Positions 15,418-24,694 are shown, counted from the first letter of the stretch. The stretch is 48,285 nt of DNA from Fusobacteriaceae bacterium (GCA_900764925.1 CAAFPW010000061.1:1-48285), one strand, 5' to 3'. Numbers and translations are program-made. The notes: a model not told the origin generated them from the letters alone.

Positions 15418-16725
15418 CTATTTTTTAATGTTATAGAATACTTCTAGTCCGTTGTATTGAGCCATTGATCCTAATTCTTCTTCAATTCTTAATAATTGGT
15501 TGTATTTAGCCATTCTATCAGTTCTTGAAGTTGAACCAGTTTTGATTTGTCCTGCGTTTGTTGCAACAGCTATATCAGCTATTGTAGCATCTTCAGTTTC
15601 TCCTGATCTGTGAGATACAACTGCAGTCATTCCAGCTCTTTTTGCCATTTCGATAGCATCTAAAGTTTCAGTTAATGATCCGATTTGGTTAAGTTTTATT
15701 AAGATAGAGTTTCCAGCTTTTAACTCTATTCCTTTTTTAAGTCTTTCAGTGTTAGTTACGAATAAGTCGTCTCCAACTATTTGTACTTTATCTCCGATTC
15801 TAGCAGTTAATAATTGCCATCCTGCCCAGTCATCTTCTCCTAATCCATCTTCGATAGATTTGATTGGATATTTTTCTACTAATCCAGCATACCATTCAAC
15901 CATTTCTTCAGAAGTTCTTACAACTCCTCCTTCTCTTGTGAAGTGGTATTCGAATTTTCCTGGTGCTACTTCTTTACAGAACTCACTTGATGCAGCATCG
16001 ATTGCAAAAGTGATATCTTTTCCTGGCTCATATCCAGCAGCTTTTATAGCTTCAACGATAAGATCTAAAGCTCCTTCAGTTCCGTTTATTTTAGCTGGAG
16101 CATATCCTCCTTCGTTTCCTACGTTAGTAGAGTCTCCCATTTTCTTTAATAATTTTCCTAAGTGGTGGAATACTTCACATCCCATTCTCATAGCTTCAGC
16201 AAAAGTTTTTGCTCCAACTGGTTGGATCATGAACTCTTGTACGTCAACTGCAGAGTCAGCGTGAGATCCTCCGTTTAAGATGTTCATCATTGGAAGAGGT
16301 AATTCTTTAGCGTTTACTCCTCCTAAGTATTTGTATAGTGGCATTCCTAAAGCTTCTGCTGCAGCTTTAGCAACTGCTAATGATACTCCTAGTATAGCAT
16401 TAGCTCCTAATCTTCCTTTGTTTGGAGTTCCGTCTAACTCGATCATTGTTCTATCTATTGCAACTTGATCAATAGCATCCATTCCTAAGATAGCTTCTTT
16501 AATTTCAGTATTTACGTTTTTAACAGCTGTTAAAACACCTTTCCCTAAGTATCTTGATTTGTCATTATCTCTTAACTCAACAGCTTCATAAGCTCCTGTT
16601 GAAGCTCCAGATGGAACTGCTGCTCTTCCTTTTGCTCCACACTCTAATACTACATCTACTTCTACAGTAGGATTTCCTCTTGAGTCAAGGATTTCTCTAG
16701 CTACTACATCAACTATTCTTGTCAT
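15418..16725 (-). CDS. eno: Enolase
   Basis: This glycolytic enzyme interconverts 2-phosphoglycerate and phosphoenolpyruvate. The 435-aa protein starts MTRIVDVVAREILDSRGNPT and has the GNEGGYAP segment, the metal ligands in TFAIDAASSEF, SIEDGL and VGDDLF, the catalytic lysine in LIKLNQIGSLTET and the SHRSGETED loop. The ATG follows AGGAGG. Pyruvate kinase lies 79 nt upstream on the same strand, so the last two steps of glycolysis are adjacent. G+C and codon use look more constrained than in the neighbouring transporters, as expected for a highly expressed gene. Confidence 0.98.
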   Translation of the reverse strand: MTRIVDVVAREILDSRGNPTVEVDVVLECGAKGRAAVPSGASTGAYEAVELRDNDKSRYLGKGVLTAVKNVNTEIKEAILGMDAIDQVAIDRTMIELDGTPNKGRLGANAILGVSLAVAKAAAEALGMPLYKYLGGVNAKELPLPMMNILNGGSHADSAVDVQEFMIQPVGAKTFAEAMRMGCEVFHHLGKLLKKMGDSTNVGNEGGYAPAKINGTEGALDLIVEAIKAAGYEPGKDITFAIDAASSEFCKEVAPGKFEYHFTREGGVVRTSEEMVEWYAGLVEKYPIKSIEDGLGEDDWAGWQLLTARIGDKVQIVGDDLFVTNTERLKKGIELKAGNSILIKLNQIGSLTETLDAIEMAKRAGMTAVVSHRSGETEDATIADIAVATNAGQIKTGSTSRTDRMAKYNQLLRIEEELGSMAQYNGLEVFYNIKK

Positions 16726-16804
16726 TTAAAAAACCTCCTAAGTTTTTCATATATTTATATATTAGTAATATATTTTTTATTATATCATAATTTATTATTT
16801 TTTA

Positions 16805-18217
16805 CTATTTTACTTTTATTACTTTTACAGAGTTAGTAGTTCCTACTTCAAATACTTTTTCTCCACAAGTTGCTACTACAACATCTCCAGTTTGAGCTAA
16901 TCCTAACTCAACTGATACTTTCTCAGCTAATTCAAAGAAAGAATCTAATGTCTCTACATTATTATCATAGTAAGGAACAACTCCTCTAGAAATTACTAAT
17001 TGATTAGCAGTTTTCTCATCGTTAGTTATAGCAAGAATTGTAGCTGCTGGGAAGTATCTTCTCATATCTCTTGCTGCTCTTCCAGATTGAGTAGCTACTA
17101 CTATTACTTTTGCTCCTAGTTCTTCACTTACATCAGCTGTTCCTCTAGCTACTGCTGAAGTTATAGTTATATCATCTTTATCCATAGTTCTTTTTACATT
17201 TACTAATGGATCCATTTTAGCTGCAACTTTAGCCATTACTGTAACAGCTTCTACTGGATATTTTCCTTTTGCTGATTCTCCAGAAAGCATTACACAATCT
17301 GTTCCATCTAATATAGCATTAGCAACGTCGTTTACTTCTGCTCTTGTAGGTCTAGGATTTTTAATCATAGAATCTAGCATTTGAGTAGCTGTAATAACTA
17401 CTTTACCTACTTCATTACATCTCTTTATCATCATTTTTTGTGCTACTGGTACATCTTCTACTGGAATTTCTACTCCAAGGTCTCCTCTAGCTACCATGAT
17501 TCCATCAGATAAAGCTAATATTTCTTCGAAGTTATCTAATCCTTCTTGATTTTCTATTTTAGAGATGATTCCTATTCTTTGTCCACCATTCTCATCTAAA
17601 ACTTTTCTTACTGCTCTTACGTCATCAGCTTTTCTAATGAATGAAGCTGCAACATAATCTATTCCTTGCTCACAACCAAATTTAAGGTCATTGATATCTT
17701 TTTCAGCTAATGCTGGTAAGTTAACTGCTACATTTGGTAAGTTAACTCCTTTATTTTCTCCTAATTCTCCACCGTTTTGAGCTATACATTTTACTTCATT
17801 TCCATTGATTTCAGTAACTGTAAATGCTAATAATCCGTCATCTATTAATATAGTATTTCCTACATTTAAGTCTTTTGCAAACCCTTCATAAGTAACTGCA
17901 ACTTTTGTGTTATTTCCAACAACTGTTTTATCTGTAGTTATTGTAAACTCTTGTCCTGCTACTATTGTAACATCTTTTCCACCTTCAAGTTTTATAGTTC
18001 TTATTTCTGGTCCTTTTGTATCTAATAATAAAGCTGCTCTTATTCCAGTTTCTTTTTGAGCTTGTCTAAAATTTATTATTCTATTTCCGTGCTCTTCATA
18101 ATCTCCGTGAGAGAAGTTTAATCTCATCATGTTCATTCCAGTTTTTAAAAGAGTTTTTAAACTTTCCACTGATTCAGTTTTAGGCCCAATTGTACAAACA
18201 ATTTTAGTCTTTTTCAA
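16805..18217 (-). CDS. pyk: Pyruvate kinase
   Basis: This enzyme makes pyruvate and ATP from PEP. The 470-aa protein has the start KKTKIVCTIGP, the ADP/substrate segment MNMMRLNFSHG, the catalytic lysine in IISKIENQEG, the metal site MVARGDLGVEIP, the TATQMLDSM loop and a C-terminal regulatory domain; there is no extra PEP-utilising C-terminal domain. The frame opens with GTG at 18226, but that GTG belongs to the AGGTGA ribosome binding site. The TTG at 18215-18217 gives the usual MKKTKIVCTIGP beginning. It lies upstream of eno with no clear terminator between them. Confidence 0.96.
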   Translation of the reverse strand: MKKTKIVCTIGPKTESVESLKTLLKTGMNMMRLNFSHGDYEEHGNRIINFRQAQKETGIRAALLLDTKGPEIRTIKLEGGKDVTIVAGQEFTITTDKTVVGNNTKVAVTYEGFAKDLNVGNTILIDDGLLAFTVTEINGNEVKCIAQNGGELGENKGVNLPNVAVNLPALAEKDINDLKFGCEQGIDYVAASFIRKADDVRAVRKVLDENGGQRIGIISKIENQEGLDNFEEILALSDGIMVARGDLGVEIPVEDVPVAQKMMIKRCNEVGKVVITATQMLDSMIKNPRPTRAEVNDVANAILDGTDCVMLSGESAKGKYPVEAVTVMAKVAAKMDPLVNVKRTMDKDDITITSAVARGTADVSEELGAKVIVVATQSGRAARDMRRYFPAATILAITNDEKTANQLVISRGVVPYYDNNVETLDSFFELAEKVSVELGLAQTGDVVVATCGEKVFEVGTTNSVKVIKVK

Positions 18218-18421
18218 ATTACTCACCTCAAATTATTTTAAAAAATTTTTTTACATTCTAGCTCAGTTTACACAGTTCTCTTTTCATACCCATACCCAAT
18301 AATTAACCTTCTAGTATAAACTTACCTAATATAAATTTTATACTAATGTATAGTATTTATCAAGAAAATATAAGTATATTTTTTAATCTTTTTATGAGTA
18401 TTTTTTGACTTACTTTCTTTA

Positions 18422-18477
18422 CTTTTAATAAAAATAGGAACTGTTACTGCTATCTAAAAATACAATAACAATTCCTA
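18422..18477 (-). terminator. Terminator of the yhcH-nanE unit
   Basis: A 15-bp stem (18477-18463 with 18449-18435, two G-U pairs) is followed on the minus strand by a T-rich run (18434-18423). The rest of the 18218-18495 gap is AT-rich and holds the probable pyk promoter (a TTGATA...TAAAAT pair at weak consensus near 18335-18365); no gene is visible. Confidence 0.85.
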
Positions 18478-18495
18478 CTCTATTTTCACTAAAAA

Positions 18496-19170
18496 CTATT
18501 TTTCCATTTCTGTTACAAACTTTTTAGTTATTTGTTGAGGTCTAGTTATAGCTCCACCAACTACTACTGCAAAAGCTCCTAATTCCAATGCTCTTTTAGC
18601 TTTAGCAGGAGTATCTAAATTTCCCTCTCCTATTACAGGTATAGATACTGCTTTTATAACTTTTTCCAATTCTGTTACTGGATCATTCCCTTTAGTATAT
18701 TCTGTATATCCAACTAATGTTGTTCCAACTATATCAAATCCTATTTTTTCTGCATTTACAGCTTCCTCTATACATGAGATATCAGCCATAAATAGTTGTT
18801 CAGGATACTTAGCTTTAGCTTCTGCCATTAAATCTCCAAGAGTTCTTCCGTCTGGTCTCTCTCTTTTAGTTCCATCTATCGCTATTATATCAACACCTTC
18901 TGCAGCTAAAGCATCTATCTCTTTCATAGTAGGTGTTATATATACTTGATTATCTCCATATTGCTCTTTAATTATCCCTATTATTGGAAGATTTACATTC
19001 TTTTTAATCTCTTGAATATCTACAACTGTATTAGCTCTGATTCCAGAAGCTCCTCCTACATATGCTGCATATGCCATTCTTCCCATAATAAAAGAACTGT
19101 GTAATGGCTCATCTGGAAGTGCTTGACAAGAAACTATCAGTTTTCCCTTAACTTCATTTAATCTATTCAT
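18496..19170 (-). CDS. nanE: N-acetylmannosamine-6-phosphate 2-epimerase
   Basis: This enzyme converts ManNAc-6-P to GlcNAc-6-P in sialic-acid catabolism. It is a 224-aa TIM-barrel protein. Typical NanE blocks are SCQALPDEPLHSSFIMGRMA near 14-33, the catalytic lysine in IIGIIK (K68), DIIAIDGTKR, GTTLVGYT and the phosphate-binding VIGEGNLDTP...AVVVGGAITRP. It follows yhcH by 22 nt and shares its promoter. GlcNAc-6-P deacetylase and deaminase genes are not in the window. Confidence 0.95.
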   Translation of the reverse strand: MNRLNEVKGKLIVSCQALPDEPLHSSFIMGRMAYAAYVGGASGIRANTVVDIQEIKKNVNLPIIGIIKEQYGDNQVYITPTMKEIDALAAEGVDIIAIDGTKRERPDGRTLGDLMAEAKAKYPEQLFMADISCIEEAVNAEKIGFDIVGTTLVGYTEYTKGNDPVTELEKVIKAVSIPVIGEGNLDTPAKAKRALELGAFAVVVGGAITRPQQITKKFVTEMEK

Positions 19171-19192
19171 TGAACTCTCTCCTTATAATAAT

Positions 19193-19654
19193 TTAGTCAA
19201 CTAAAACTTTAAATATTACCTTTCTAACTTTAGTGGGTTTATCTCCACCTTTTATTAAAGCCATATGAGGTTCTCCTGGGAAAAGAACTATAAATTTTTC
19301 TGGATTCAAGTAAAATAGATTTTCTAATCTTCCTTCATATAGTTCATAATCTCCAGCTTCATCATACTCTTTTGTCAATTTTACATCAGTATTGGAAATA
19401 TATCCAATTTTCTCTTCTCCCTCTATAACAACGTGGATATCTATATATTTTCTATGATTTTCTATAAATCCATCCTCTATCTCTTTAGTCATTGGAGAAT
19501 CTGGTTGATTGAAATAAACATTATCCCCATCTATAACATTTTTTCCAACAGTTCCTTTTTTATATTCTCCACTTAATATAGCCTCTATTGCTCTATCTAA
19601 ATTTTTTGAAATTCCCTTATATGATTCTATTTTTTTTATCTCTCCATATATCAT
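19193..19654 (-). CDS. YhcH/YjgK/YiaL (NanQ-like) family protein
   Basis: This small cupin-type protein of about 153 aa belongs to a family frequently found in sialic-acid operons. E. coli NanQ (YhcH) speeds anomer conversion of sialic acid, so a similar mutarotase-like role is likely here. Conserved features are RKYIDIHVVIEGEEKIGY (His metal ligand), LFPGEPHMAL (second His) and a Lys-rich C-terminal strand. The frame can be extended to 19705, but the extension spans the operator and promoter. The ATG at 19652-19654 has an AGGAGGAG ribosome binding site. It is the first gene of yhcH-nanE. Confidence 0.9.
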   Translation of the reverse strand: MIYGEIKKIESYKGISKNLDRAIEAILSGEYKKGTVGKNVIDGDNVYFNQPDSPMTKEIEDGFIENHRKYIDIHVVIEGEEKIGYISNTDVKLTKEYDEAGDYELYEGRLENLFYLNPEKFIVLFPGEPHMALIKGGDKPTKVRKVIFKVLVD

Positions 19655-19673
19655 AACTAACTCCTCCTGATTT

Positions 19674-19687
19674 TGTTCTCGTGAACA
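19674..19687. promoter_or_regulatory. LacI-type operator, site A (before yhcH)
   Basis: TGTTCTCGTGAACA (reverse TGTTCACGAGAACA) has perfect 5-bp arms and starts 9 bp downstream of the -10 element of the yhcH promoter. It is one of three related palindromes in the window (also 24672 and 26061). Assigning it to the LacI-family regulator encoded at 23644-24648 is inference. Confidence 0.65.
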
Positions 19688-19696
19688 TATATATAA

Positions 19697-19725
19697 ACAA
19701 TACAATTTTTTCTAAGATTTGTCAA
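19697..19725 (-). promoter_or_regulatory. Promoter of yhcH-nanE
   Basis: TTGACA (19720-19725) and TATTGT (19697-19702) are separated by 17 bp, with operator site A just downstream. It begins 4 bp after the nanK stop. Confidence 0.78.
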
Positions 19726-19729
19726 TATT

Positions 19730-20638
19730 TTATTTTAGTTTTCCCATTTTTTTCAATAGTAAATATTCTGCACCAAGCATTCCAGCATTGTTTCCTAACT
19801 CTGCAAATTTTATTTTTAAATTTTTCTTATAGTTTTCTCCTAACTTAGAATTTAAACTATCTAAAATTCTATTTAATAGGTAATCTCCCTGTTTCGTTAC
19901 TCCTCCACCAACTACTACCAATGATGGATTAAAAATATATGTTATTGTACTCAATCCATCAGTAAAATAATCTATCCATCTATCAACTATCTTTTTAATA
20001 GTTAAATCTCCTGATTTTTCTAATTCAAAAATCTCCTTTCCATTTAACTCTTTTCCAGTCTCTTCTTTTACCATTTTAACTAGAGCAGTTGCAGAAGCAT
20101 ATCTTTCATAACATCCTTTTTTACCACACAAACATTGTTCTCCATTTTTTTCTATTTGAATATGTCCAAACTCTCCAGCTACACAAGTATCTCCTCTAAA
20201 GATATCTCCATCTAAAACTATTCCTCCACCAATACCTGTTCCTATTGTTAAACATACAAAATCATCTGCTTCTTTTCCAGCTCCTAGCCATTTTTCTCCT
20301 AAAGCAGCACAATTAACATCATTTTCTAAAACAGCTGGCAACTTATATTTATCCTCTAATTTTTCAACTAAATTTGTTCCTATCCAACCAGGAATTATTG
20401 GATTTCCTCCAATTACTTTTCCAATACTTCCATCTATTTGTCCTGTTCCTGATACAGCTATTCCAATAATATCTTCTGAAAGATATCTATCTATCACTCC
20501 ACAGATATTTCTAAATAGATTTTCAACTCCTTTTCCTGCTTCTGTTGGAAATTCACCTGTTTCCAATATTACTCCTTCTACAGTTAAAAGTCCATATTTA
20601 ACAGCTGTTCCTCCAATATCTATTCCTACTACCCTCAT
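19730..20638 (-). CDS. nanK: N-acetylmannosamine kinase (ROK family)
   Basis: This sugar kinase phosphorylates ManNAc, the step before NanE. The 302-aa ROK protein has the ATP motif DIGGTAVKYGLL (7-18), catalytic D107 in ENDVNCA, the second phosphate motif TIGTGIGGGIV (131-141) and the zinc site formed by H159 in GEFGH with C169, C171 and C176. Because there is no HTH domain it is a kinase and not a ROK repressor. ManNAc specificity comes from its place between siaQM and yhcH-nanE; a glucokinase role is the alternative. It follows a strong hairpin after siaQM. Confidence 0.88.
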   Translation of the reverse strand: MRVVGIDIGGTAVKYGLLTVEGVILETGEFPTEAGKGVENLFRNICGVIDRYLSEDIIGIAVSGTGQIDGSIGKVIGGNPIIPGWIGTNLVEKLEDKYKLPAVLENDVNCAALGEKWLGAGKEADDFVCLTIGTGIGGGIVLDGDIFRGDTCVAGEFGHIQIEKNGEQCLCGKKGCYERYASATALVKMVKEETGKELNGKEIFELEKSGDLTIKKIVDRWIDYFTDGLSTITYIFNPSLVVVGGGVTKQGDYLLNRILDSLNSKLGENYKKNLKIKFAELGNNAGMLGAEYLLLKKMGKLK

Positions 20639-20662
20639 TATATCCTCCCTTGTTATATTGAT

Positions 20663-20692
20663 AAAAGAGTGAATTATAAATTCACTCTTTTA
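20663..20692 (-). terminator. Hairpin between siaQM and nanK (partial terminator or processing site)
   Basis: A stem of 11-13 bp (AAAAGAGTGAATT and its complement) with a 3-7 nt loop ends in only four T residues. No promoter fits in the 25 nt between it and the nanK start. It therefore probably reduces or separates nanK expression and does not end the transcript. Confidence 0.6.
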
Positions 20693-20729
20693 TTTTAACA
20701 TAATTTTTTATTTTTTTAATACTCTTTTT

Positions 20730-22577
20730 TTACATTATCAAATTTGGTAGGAAAGTTATAATTCCTGGGAATATAGTTATAACAACTAAAGTTATAAATA
20801 TTGGTATCAAGAATGGAAGTACTCCTTTAGTTACTACACTCACTGGCATCTTTCCTACTTGAGCAACTACAAACAGTGCCATTCCCATAGGTGGTGTTAA
20901 TATTCCTATCATCATATTCAATGTTGTCATAACTCCAAAGAATACTAAATCTATTCCGAAATTAGCTGCTACTGGTATCAACATAGGTAGTACCAAAAAT
21001 TGTAGAGCTAGTGCATCTATAAACATTCCTAAGAATAGTAATAGTGCATTTATCATTATTAAAACAGTTAATTTAGAACTTGCAAATGTCATAAAGAATT
21101 CTGCTATTCTCATAGCTATCTGCTCTCTTGCTATCATATCTCCAAAGAAAGTAACTGTAATTATCATAAGTACAGTAACTCCACTGATTGCCATCGCTTC
21201 TACACAATGTTGGAAAAGTGATTTTATAGTTAACTCTTTATAGATAAAAGCTCCCAATACAACTGAATATAATGCTGCTATTACAGCTGCCTCTGTTGGA
21301 GTAAATAGTCCTGAGAAAATTCCACCGATTATTATAAATGGTGTTAATAATGCCCAGAAAGATTTCTTAAAAGCTTCTACTTGCTCTTTAAAAGTAGCTT
21401 TTTTCGCTTTTCTATACCCTCTTTTTTTACAGATAAAATAGTTCATTATCATTAATGCTATTGTTGTCAATACTCCTGGAACAAATCCAGCTAAGAATAA
21501 CTTCGCTATTGATTGGTTAGCAATAACTCCATAAACTATCATACTGATACTAGGAGGTACTAGCGGTCCTATTATACATGAAGCTGCAGTAATTCCACCA
21601 CAGATATCATCATCATAACCTTCATCTCTCATGGCTTTTATCTCTAGTTGTCCAAGTCCTCCAGCATCTGCTATGGCTGATCCTGACATTCCAGAGAAAA
21701 TTAATGAAGCTGCTACGTTTACATGCCCCATTCCACCTGTGTAATGTCCTAACAATGCTTTAGCAAAGTTAAATATTCTCTCTGTAATTCCTGAACCGTT
21801 CATAAGAATTCCTGTAAGTACGAAAAAAGGAACACTTAATAAGCTAAAACTATTTAAACTATCTATTAATTTAGATGAAGCAAAGTATACTACATTCCAT
21901 CTTCCAGTTGAAAAATAGAAAAGTGTTGCTGCCATTAATGACCATCCTACTGGAACACCAGCAAAGATCATTACAAGCCATATTGCTATAGTAGCAAATC
22001 CTCCCATAGCTCCTAATTTTATGTAGTTAGAAACTCTTAAGAATGCAAAGATTTTTGGATTTATTATTATTAATCCTATAATTATAGCTAAAGCTATTAG
22101 TATAAATACAGGTTTTATAAAAACCTTATCATTTTCATAGTTCTCTTTATAAGCTTGATAGAAACGATATAACATCAATATCGCTACTAGTGGCATTGCT
22201 AAATACATCCAACCACTAGATATTTTTAATGATATAAGTTCAAATATCCACTTTTTCTGATAAAGTAAATTTCCTAAATACCCCATAAATATGATACATG
22301 TAAGTATTATCAATTGAGATATTGTAAAAACTATCTTTTGTACAGTAGAATTAAATCTACTACATAGAAAATCTATCAAAACATGGGTTTGATTTCTTAT
22401 TCCCATACTTATTCCTAGCATTCCTACATAGACAAATATTAAACTTGAAAGTTCCTCACTCCACATAAGAGGTCTTCCAAAAACTTGTCTCGCTAAAATC
22501 TGTGCTACAAGAACTATGAACATTCCCATAAACAGAGTTCCACCAATCCACTCTTCTAATTTATCAATCAATTTCAT
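20730..22577 (-). CDS. siaT: Sialic acid TRAP transporter fused membrane subunit (SiaQM/SiaT)
   Basis: This is the Na+-driven membrane part of the sialic-acid TRAP transporter. At 615 aa it is the same size as the fused Haemophilus SiaT. Residues 1-170 form the small DctQ-like domain with four helices (early motif GRPLMWSEELSSLIFVY). Residues ~190-615 form the DctM domain with repeated elevator-type helices and motifs such as VPFFVLTGILMNGSGIT, SGMSGSAIADAGGLG and GIITPP-like GILTPPMGMALF. It follows siaP after 26 nt. The TRAP type and substrate follow from siaP. Confidence 0.94.
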   Translation of the reverse strand: MKLIDKLEEWIGGTLFMGMFIVLVAQILARQVFGRPLMWSEELSSLIFVYVGMLGISMGIRNQTHVLIDFLCSRFNSTVQKIVFTISQLIILTCIIFMGYLGNLLYQKKWIFELISLKISSGWMYLAMPLVAILMLYRFYQAYKENYENDKVFIKPVFILIALAIIIGLIIINPKIFAFLRVSNYIKLGAMGGFATIAIWLVMIFAGVPVGWSLMAATLFYFSTGRWNVVYFASSKLIDSLNSFSLLSVPFFVLTGILMNGSGITERIFNFAKALLGHYTGGMGHVNVAASLIFSGMSGSAIADAGGLGQLEIKAMRDEGYDDDICGGITAASCIIGPLVPPSISMIVYGVIANQSIAKLFLAGFVPGVLTTIALMIMNYFICKKRGYRKAKKATFKEQVEAFKKSFWALLTPFIIIGGIFSGLFTPTEAAVIAALYSVVLGAFIYKELTIKSLFQHCVEAMAISGVTVLMIITVTFFGDMIAREQIAMRIAEFFMTFASSKLTVLIMINALLLFLGMFIDALALQFLVLPMLIPVAANFGIDLVFFGVMTTLNMMIGILTPPMGMALFVVAQVGKMPVSVVTKGVLPFLIPIFITLVVITIFPGIITFLPNLIM

Positions 22578-22603
22578 TTCTCTACTCCCTGTGATGTTTT
22601 ATT

Positions 22604-23590
22604 CTATCTTACTGCATTAATTTGTTTAATTCCCTCTGCTCCTAAAGCACCATTTTTCTTGCTATATTCATCATATACTGGTTGCATAGCAGCTTTAAAT
22701 TCATCTGTATTAGGTTCTGTTATAGTTACTCCATTTGATTTAAAGAAATCTTTTAAACTAGCTTCCTCATCTACGAATAATTTTGTATGATAGTTAGCTG
22801 CATCTTCTGCTGCTTGTTTTACTATTTCTTGTAAATCAGCTGGTAACATTTCCATTGTCATATTACTTATAATATATAATTGGTCATTTATAATGTGGTT
22901 TGTCATTGCTAAATATGGTTGTACTTCATAGAATTTTTGTGCTCTAATAGCTGATAATGGATTTTCTTGTCCATCAACTGAATTAGTTTGAAGTGCTAGA
23001 TATACTTCTGAGAATGCCATAGGTGTAGGAGAAGCTCCTGAATATTTAGCAAAGTTTAAGTTAGCTGGTGCTGTAGGAACTCTTAATTTTAATCCTCTCA
23101 TATCTTTTATTGAATTGATTGCTTTGTTTGAAGTTGTTTGTCTAGTTCCATTATAACCTTGTGCTAATATAGTTATTCCTAATTCATTATTTATTTTTTC
23201 TCTTAAATCTTTTCCAAACTCTGTATCCCAAGTAGCTCTTTGCATATGATCAAAGTCTTTCATCATATATGGTAAGCTATATACTTCTGCTTCTGGGAAG
23301 AAAATTGAGAATCTACCCATTTCAGCAAATGTAATATCTAATGCTCCTCCAGAAAGTTGCTCTATCATACTTCTGTCATCCCCTAATTGTCCATTAGCAA
23401 ATATTGCAACTTCAATTTGACCATTTGATTTTTCTTTTAATTGGTTAGCAAAATACTCTGCTGCTTTGTATTCATTTGATGATGTTCCAGCTACCATTCC
23501 CATCTTTAACTCATACTCTGCTGCTAATGCTGCTGTTGTCATAACTCCAAATAACATTCCCAATCCTAACATTTTAAAACTTTTTTTCAT
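22604..23590 (-). CDS. siaP: Sialic acid-binding TRAP periplasmic protein SiaP
   Basis: This is the periplasmic N-acetylneuraminate receptor of the TRAP transporter. The 328-aa precursor has a signal peptide (KKSFK, hydrophobic core, ALA-A) cleaved near residue 23. It closely follows the Haemophilus SiaP wording: AGTSSNEYKAAE, YNGTRQTTSN, LKLRVP, GASPTPMAFSEVYLALQTN.VDGQENPL. The three sialic-acid contacts R127, R147 and N187 of mature SiaP are at R150, R170 and N210, matching exactly after removal of 23 residues. The first gene of the operon, a LacI regulator, ends 53 nt upstream. Confidence 0.97.
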   Translation of the reverse strand: MKKSFKMLGLGMLFGVMTTAALAAEYELKMGMVAGTSSNEYKAAEYFANQLKEKSNGQIEVAIFANGQLGDDRSMIEQLSGGALDITFAEMGRFSIFFPEAEVYSLPYMMKDFDHMQRATWDTEFGKDLREKINNELGITILAQGYNGTRQTTSNKAINSIKDMRGLKLRVPTAPANLNFAKYSGASPTPMAFSEVYLALQTNSVDGQENPLSAIRAQKFYEVQPYLAMTNHIINDQLYIISNMTMEMLPADLQEIVKQAAEDAANYHTKLFVDEEASLKDFFKSNGVTITEPNTDEFKAAMQPVYDEYSKKNGALGAEGIKQINAVR

Positions 23591-23643
23591 AATTCAAACC
23601 TCCAATATTTTTTATCTTAACTCCAAAATTTAATTCCACTCAT

Positions 23644-24648
23644 TTAATCTTCTAAATTCTCATAAAAAATTATATGTGATTTAGAAATATCCCAATTATT
23701 CTCCAATTTTTTATTTCTATATAACATCTCAAACATTCTTTTTCCAGCACTATATCCTTCTGTTACTATCTCTTCCATAACAGTTATAGAGATAATCCTC
23801 TTTTTTATCAATCTCTTTATACTTTTTCCAATTCCATTAGTTACTATTTTTTTCCCTTTTAACAGTTCTTCTGGAAGTTTTTCCAAAATATCATGAGCAT
23901 ATCTATTTATGTATAAACCTTTGATAGAATCGGATTTTAGTTCCTCTTGAAGATATTTTAAACTATTTTCTATCCCCATACAGTTAATTGGTCCTTTAAT
24001 TATAAAATTTTCTTCTTTTATTCTTTTCATAAATCCATCTAAGTAAAGCTTTGATGAAACTTTATCGTCACCATTATCTATAATTAGAATCTCTTCATCT
24101 TCCCTCAAAAGATTAGCCATTAATCCAGCTGCTATCTTTCCCTGTTTTTTATGATCTGGACCTACATGAGGAATGCTCTTATGTAATCTTATTCCTAAAG
24201 ATATTACTTTCAACCTATCTAAATGCTCTTTTAACATACTATATACTTTCTCTTTTGCTAAAGGAGTAATTATTATTCCATCTAGTTCTTTATCTTCTAG
24301 TATTTTTTCTAGCTCTTTTATTTGTTCCTCAGGATTATTAATATCTGTTGTTTTTACCTCTATTTTATAGTTATAAGCTTTATATTCATCTGCTATCTCT
24401 TTTATCCCACGAAGTATCTCCTCAGTATAAAACTCATTTTTAGACTTTACTGCTAAGGCACATACTTTCTTATTTTTTTTTGTTCCCAAAGAACTTCCTA
24501 TATAATTTTTTTCATATTTAGTTTCTTTTACTAACTCCATAATTTTTCTTTTTGTCTCTTCTTTTATTGAAGGACTTCCATTTATAGCTCTTGCAACTGT
24601 AGTTCTACTAATTCCAAGCTTCTCTGCTATCTCTTTTTGTGTTATCAT
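23644..24648 (-). CDS. LacI-family transcriptional regulator of the sialic acid genes
   Basis: The ~334-aa protein has a LacI helix-turn-helix at its start (ITQKEIAEKLGISRTTVARAING, with the hinge-helix region to about 55) and a periplasmic-binding-protein-like sugar-sensing domain. It is atypical for sialic-acid operons, which usually use RpiR or GntR types. The preferred ATG at 24646-24648 has a GGAGAAGG ribosome binding site; the ORF extends to 24678 but that overlaps operator B. It heads the siaP-siaQM-nanK transcript and has an operator-like palindrome in its own leader, so autoregulation is likely. Confidence 0.9.
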   Translation of the reverse strand: MITQKEIAEKLGISRTTVARAINGSPSIKEETKRKIMELVKETKYEKNYIGSSLGTKKNKKVCALAVKSKNEFYTEEILRGIKEIADEYKAYNYKIEVKTTDINNPEEQIKELEKILEDKELDGIIITPLAKEKVYSMLKEHLDRLKVISLGIRLHKSIPHVGPDHKKQGKIAAGLMANLLREDEEILIIDNGDDKVSSKLYLDGFMKRIKEENFIIKGPINCMGIENSLKYLQEELKSDSIKGLYINRYAHDILEKLPEELLKGKKIVTNGIGKSIKRLIKKRIISITVMEEIVTEGYSAGKRMFEMLYRNKKLENNWDISKSHIIFYENLED

Positions 24649-24671
24649 AAAAAACCTTCTCCTAAAAAATA

Positions 24672-24685
24672 TGTTCACGGGTTCA
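24672..24685. promoter_or_regulatory. LacI-type operator, site B (before the regulator gene)
   Basis: TGTTCACGGGTTCA shares its first eight bases with site C and lies 9 bp downstream of the -10 of the regulator promoter, the same spacing as site A. It deviates at three positions from the palindrome TGTTCACGTGAACA. Confidence 0.58.
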
Positions 24686-24694
24686 TTTTAATAT

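Noticed and set aside
15749..16468. Long open frames (171 and 62 codons) on the plus strand opposite eno
   Set aside because: They are antisense shadows produced by the biased codon use of enolase; no ribosome binding site and no recognisable protein.
18290..18370. AT-rich dyad (TATAC...GTATA) upstream of pyk as a regulator site
   Set aside because: It overlaps the weak promoter region and is not distinctive enough in DNA of this composition.
19655..19705. 17-residue N-terminal extension of the YhcH-like protein
   Set aside because: The extension overlaps the -10 element and operator site A and would start near or before the transcription start.
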